The notes under the pieces were generated by a model. It saw only the letters and a list, made by a program, of their open reading frames with translations, was not told the origin of the DNA and did no database searches. From Desulfobacterales bacterium (GTDB lineage: Bacteria; Desulfobacterota; Desulfobacteria; Desulfobacterales; JAFDCJ01), in contig CP070771.1 of NCBI GenBank assembly GCA_020345785.1, positions 1,623,225-1,628,267 on the forward strand: a DNA stretch of 5,043 nt. The letters run 5' to 3'. Positions 4,889 through 5,043 of this stretch are shown here, piece after piece. Position 1 is the first letter of the stretch, and every line of letters begins with the position of its first letter. Position numbers and translations under genes: made by a program.

Positions 4889-5043
4889 CTATATTTTGGT
4901 TACATTGACCATAAAGGCTTTGGTTTCCGGGATGCGGGTGTTGGGGTCGCCGGTGGCCGGTGTCAACAGGTTGGCGCTTTCCTCCAACCTGCTGGTGGGC
5001 ATGCGCCAGCCGAAATGCCACGGCAGCCCGACCTGGTGAACCA
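4889..5043 (-). CDS. fdhA: Formate dehydrogenase catalytic (alpha) subunit, C-terminal fragment
   Basis: This is the 3' end of a gene that enters from the right edge. Fifty codons and a TAG stop (4891-4889) are present, and the first two bases belong to a split codon. The peptide starts VHQVGLPWHFGW, continues with ANLLTP and GDPNTRIPETKAF, and ends VNVTKI. These match the C-terminal end of the molybdopterin-dinucleotide-binding domain of the formate dehydrogenase alpha family (FdnG and Desulfovibrio FdhA). Known family members oxidise formate to CO2 at a Mo- or W-bis-MGD centre and are exported by the Tat system. The active-site Sec or Cys, the N-terminal [4Fe-4S] cluster and the Tat signal lie outside the window, so metal and selenium use cannot be judged. 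The stop is 14 bp before fdhB, so the two genes are almost certainly co-transcribed. Confidence 0.93.
   Translation of the reverse strand, partial: VHQVGLPWHFGWRMPTSRLEESANLLTPATGDPNTRIPETKAFMVNVTKI

Noticed and set aside
4875..5021. N-terminal extension of fdhB to an ATG at 5021
   Set aside because: It would overlap the fdhA end entirely in another frame, while a near-perfect Shine-Dalgarno sits before the ATG at 4874.

Overview
The window looks like chromosomal DNA from an anaerobic, probably sulfate-reducing, Desulfobacterota (deltaproteobacterial) bacterium. The main reason is the formate dehydrogenase beta subunit. It is a soluble three-cluster ferredoxin of the Desulfovibrio gigas type, not the membrane-anchored four-cluster type of enteric bacteria. 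Intergenic DNA rich in short repeats fits the same kind of genome. No species can be named from the sequence alone.

All four recognisable genes lie on the minus strand, so the window reads from right to left. At 5043-4889 is the last 50 codons of a formate dehydrogenase catalytic subunit (fdhA). Fourteen bases later comes the complete iron-sulfur subunit fdhB (4874-4155), closed by a strong hairpin terminator (4094-4128). After a 126-bp tract of heptanucleotide repeats comes fdhE (3931-3050), a four-CxxC accessory protein for maturing formate dehydrogenase. A 354-bp gap holds a good sigma-70-like promoter, a GTAG-headed REP-like palindrome and one copy of a conserved leader element. It leads into dsbD (2695-815), which encodes a full-length three-domain thiol:disulfide interchange protein that moves electrons across the inner membrane. 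The leftmost 814 bp hold no convincing gene but are dense in structure: heptad repeats, inverted repeats, a hairpin with a possible 12-codon leader peptide, and a second copy of the leader element that runs to the window edge.

The proteins suggest formate oxidation in the periplasm: FdhA and FdhB as catalytic core, FdhE as the cytoplasmic assembly factor. No membrane cytochrome b subunit follows fdhB before the terminator, which fits a soluble enzyme that passes electrons to periplasmic cytochromes c. DsbD may support periplasmic thiol chemistry, including cytochrome c maturation, but its own promoter suggests a separate transcription unit.

The most interesting item is non-coding. Two intergenic regions share a 55-bp block (49 identities, including 30 consecutive) plus a 39-bp block (30 identities), in the same order and orientation. 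One copy ends exactly at the Shine-Dalgarno site of dsbD. The other ends at the window edge, where the same spacing would place a start codon immediately outside. It may be a shared cis-regulatory leader or a dispersed repeat that carries a ribosome binding site.
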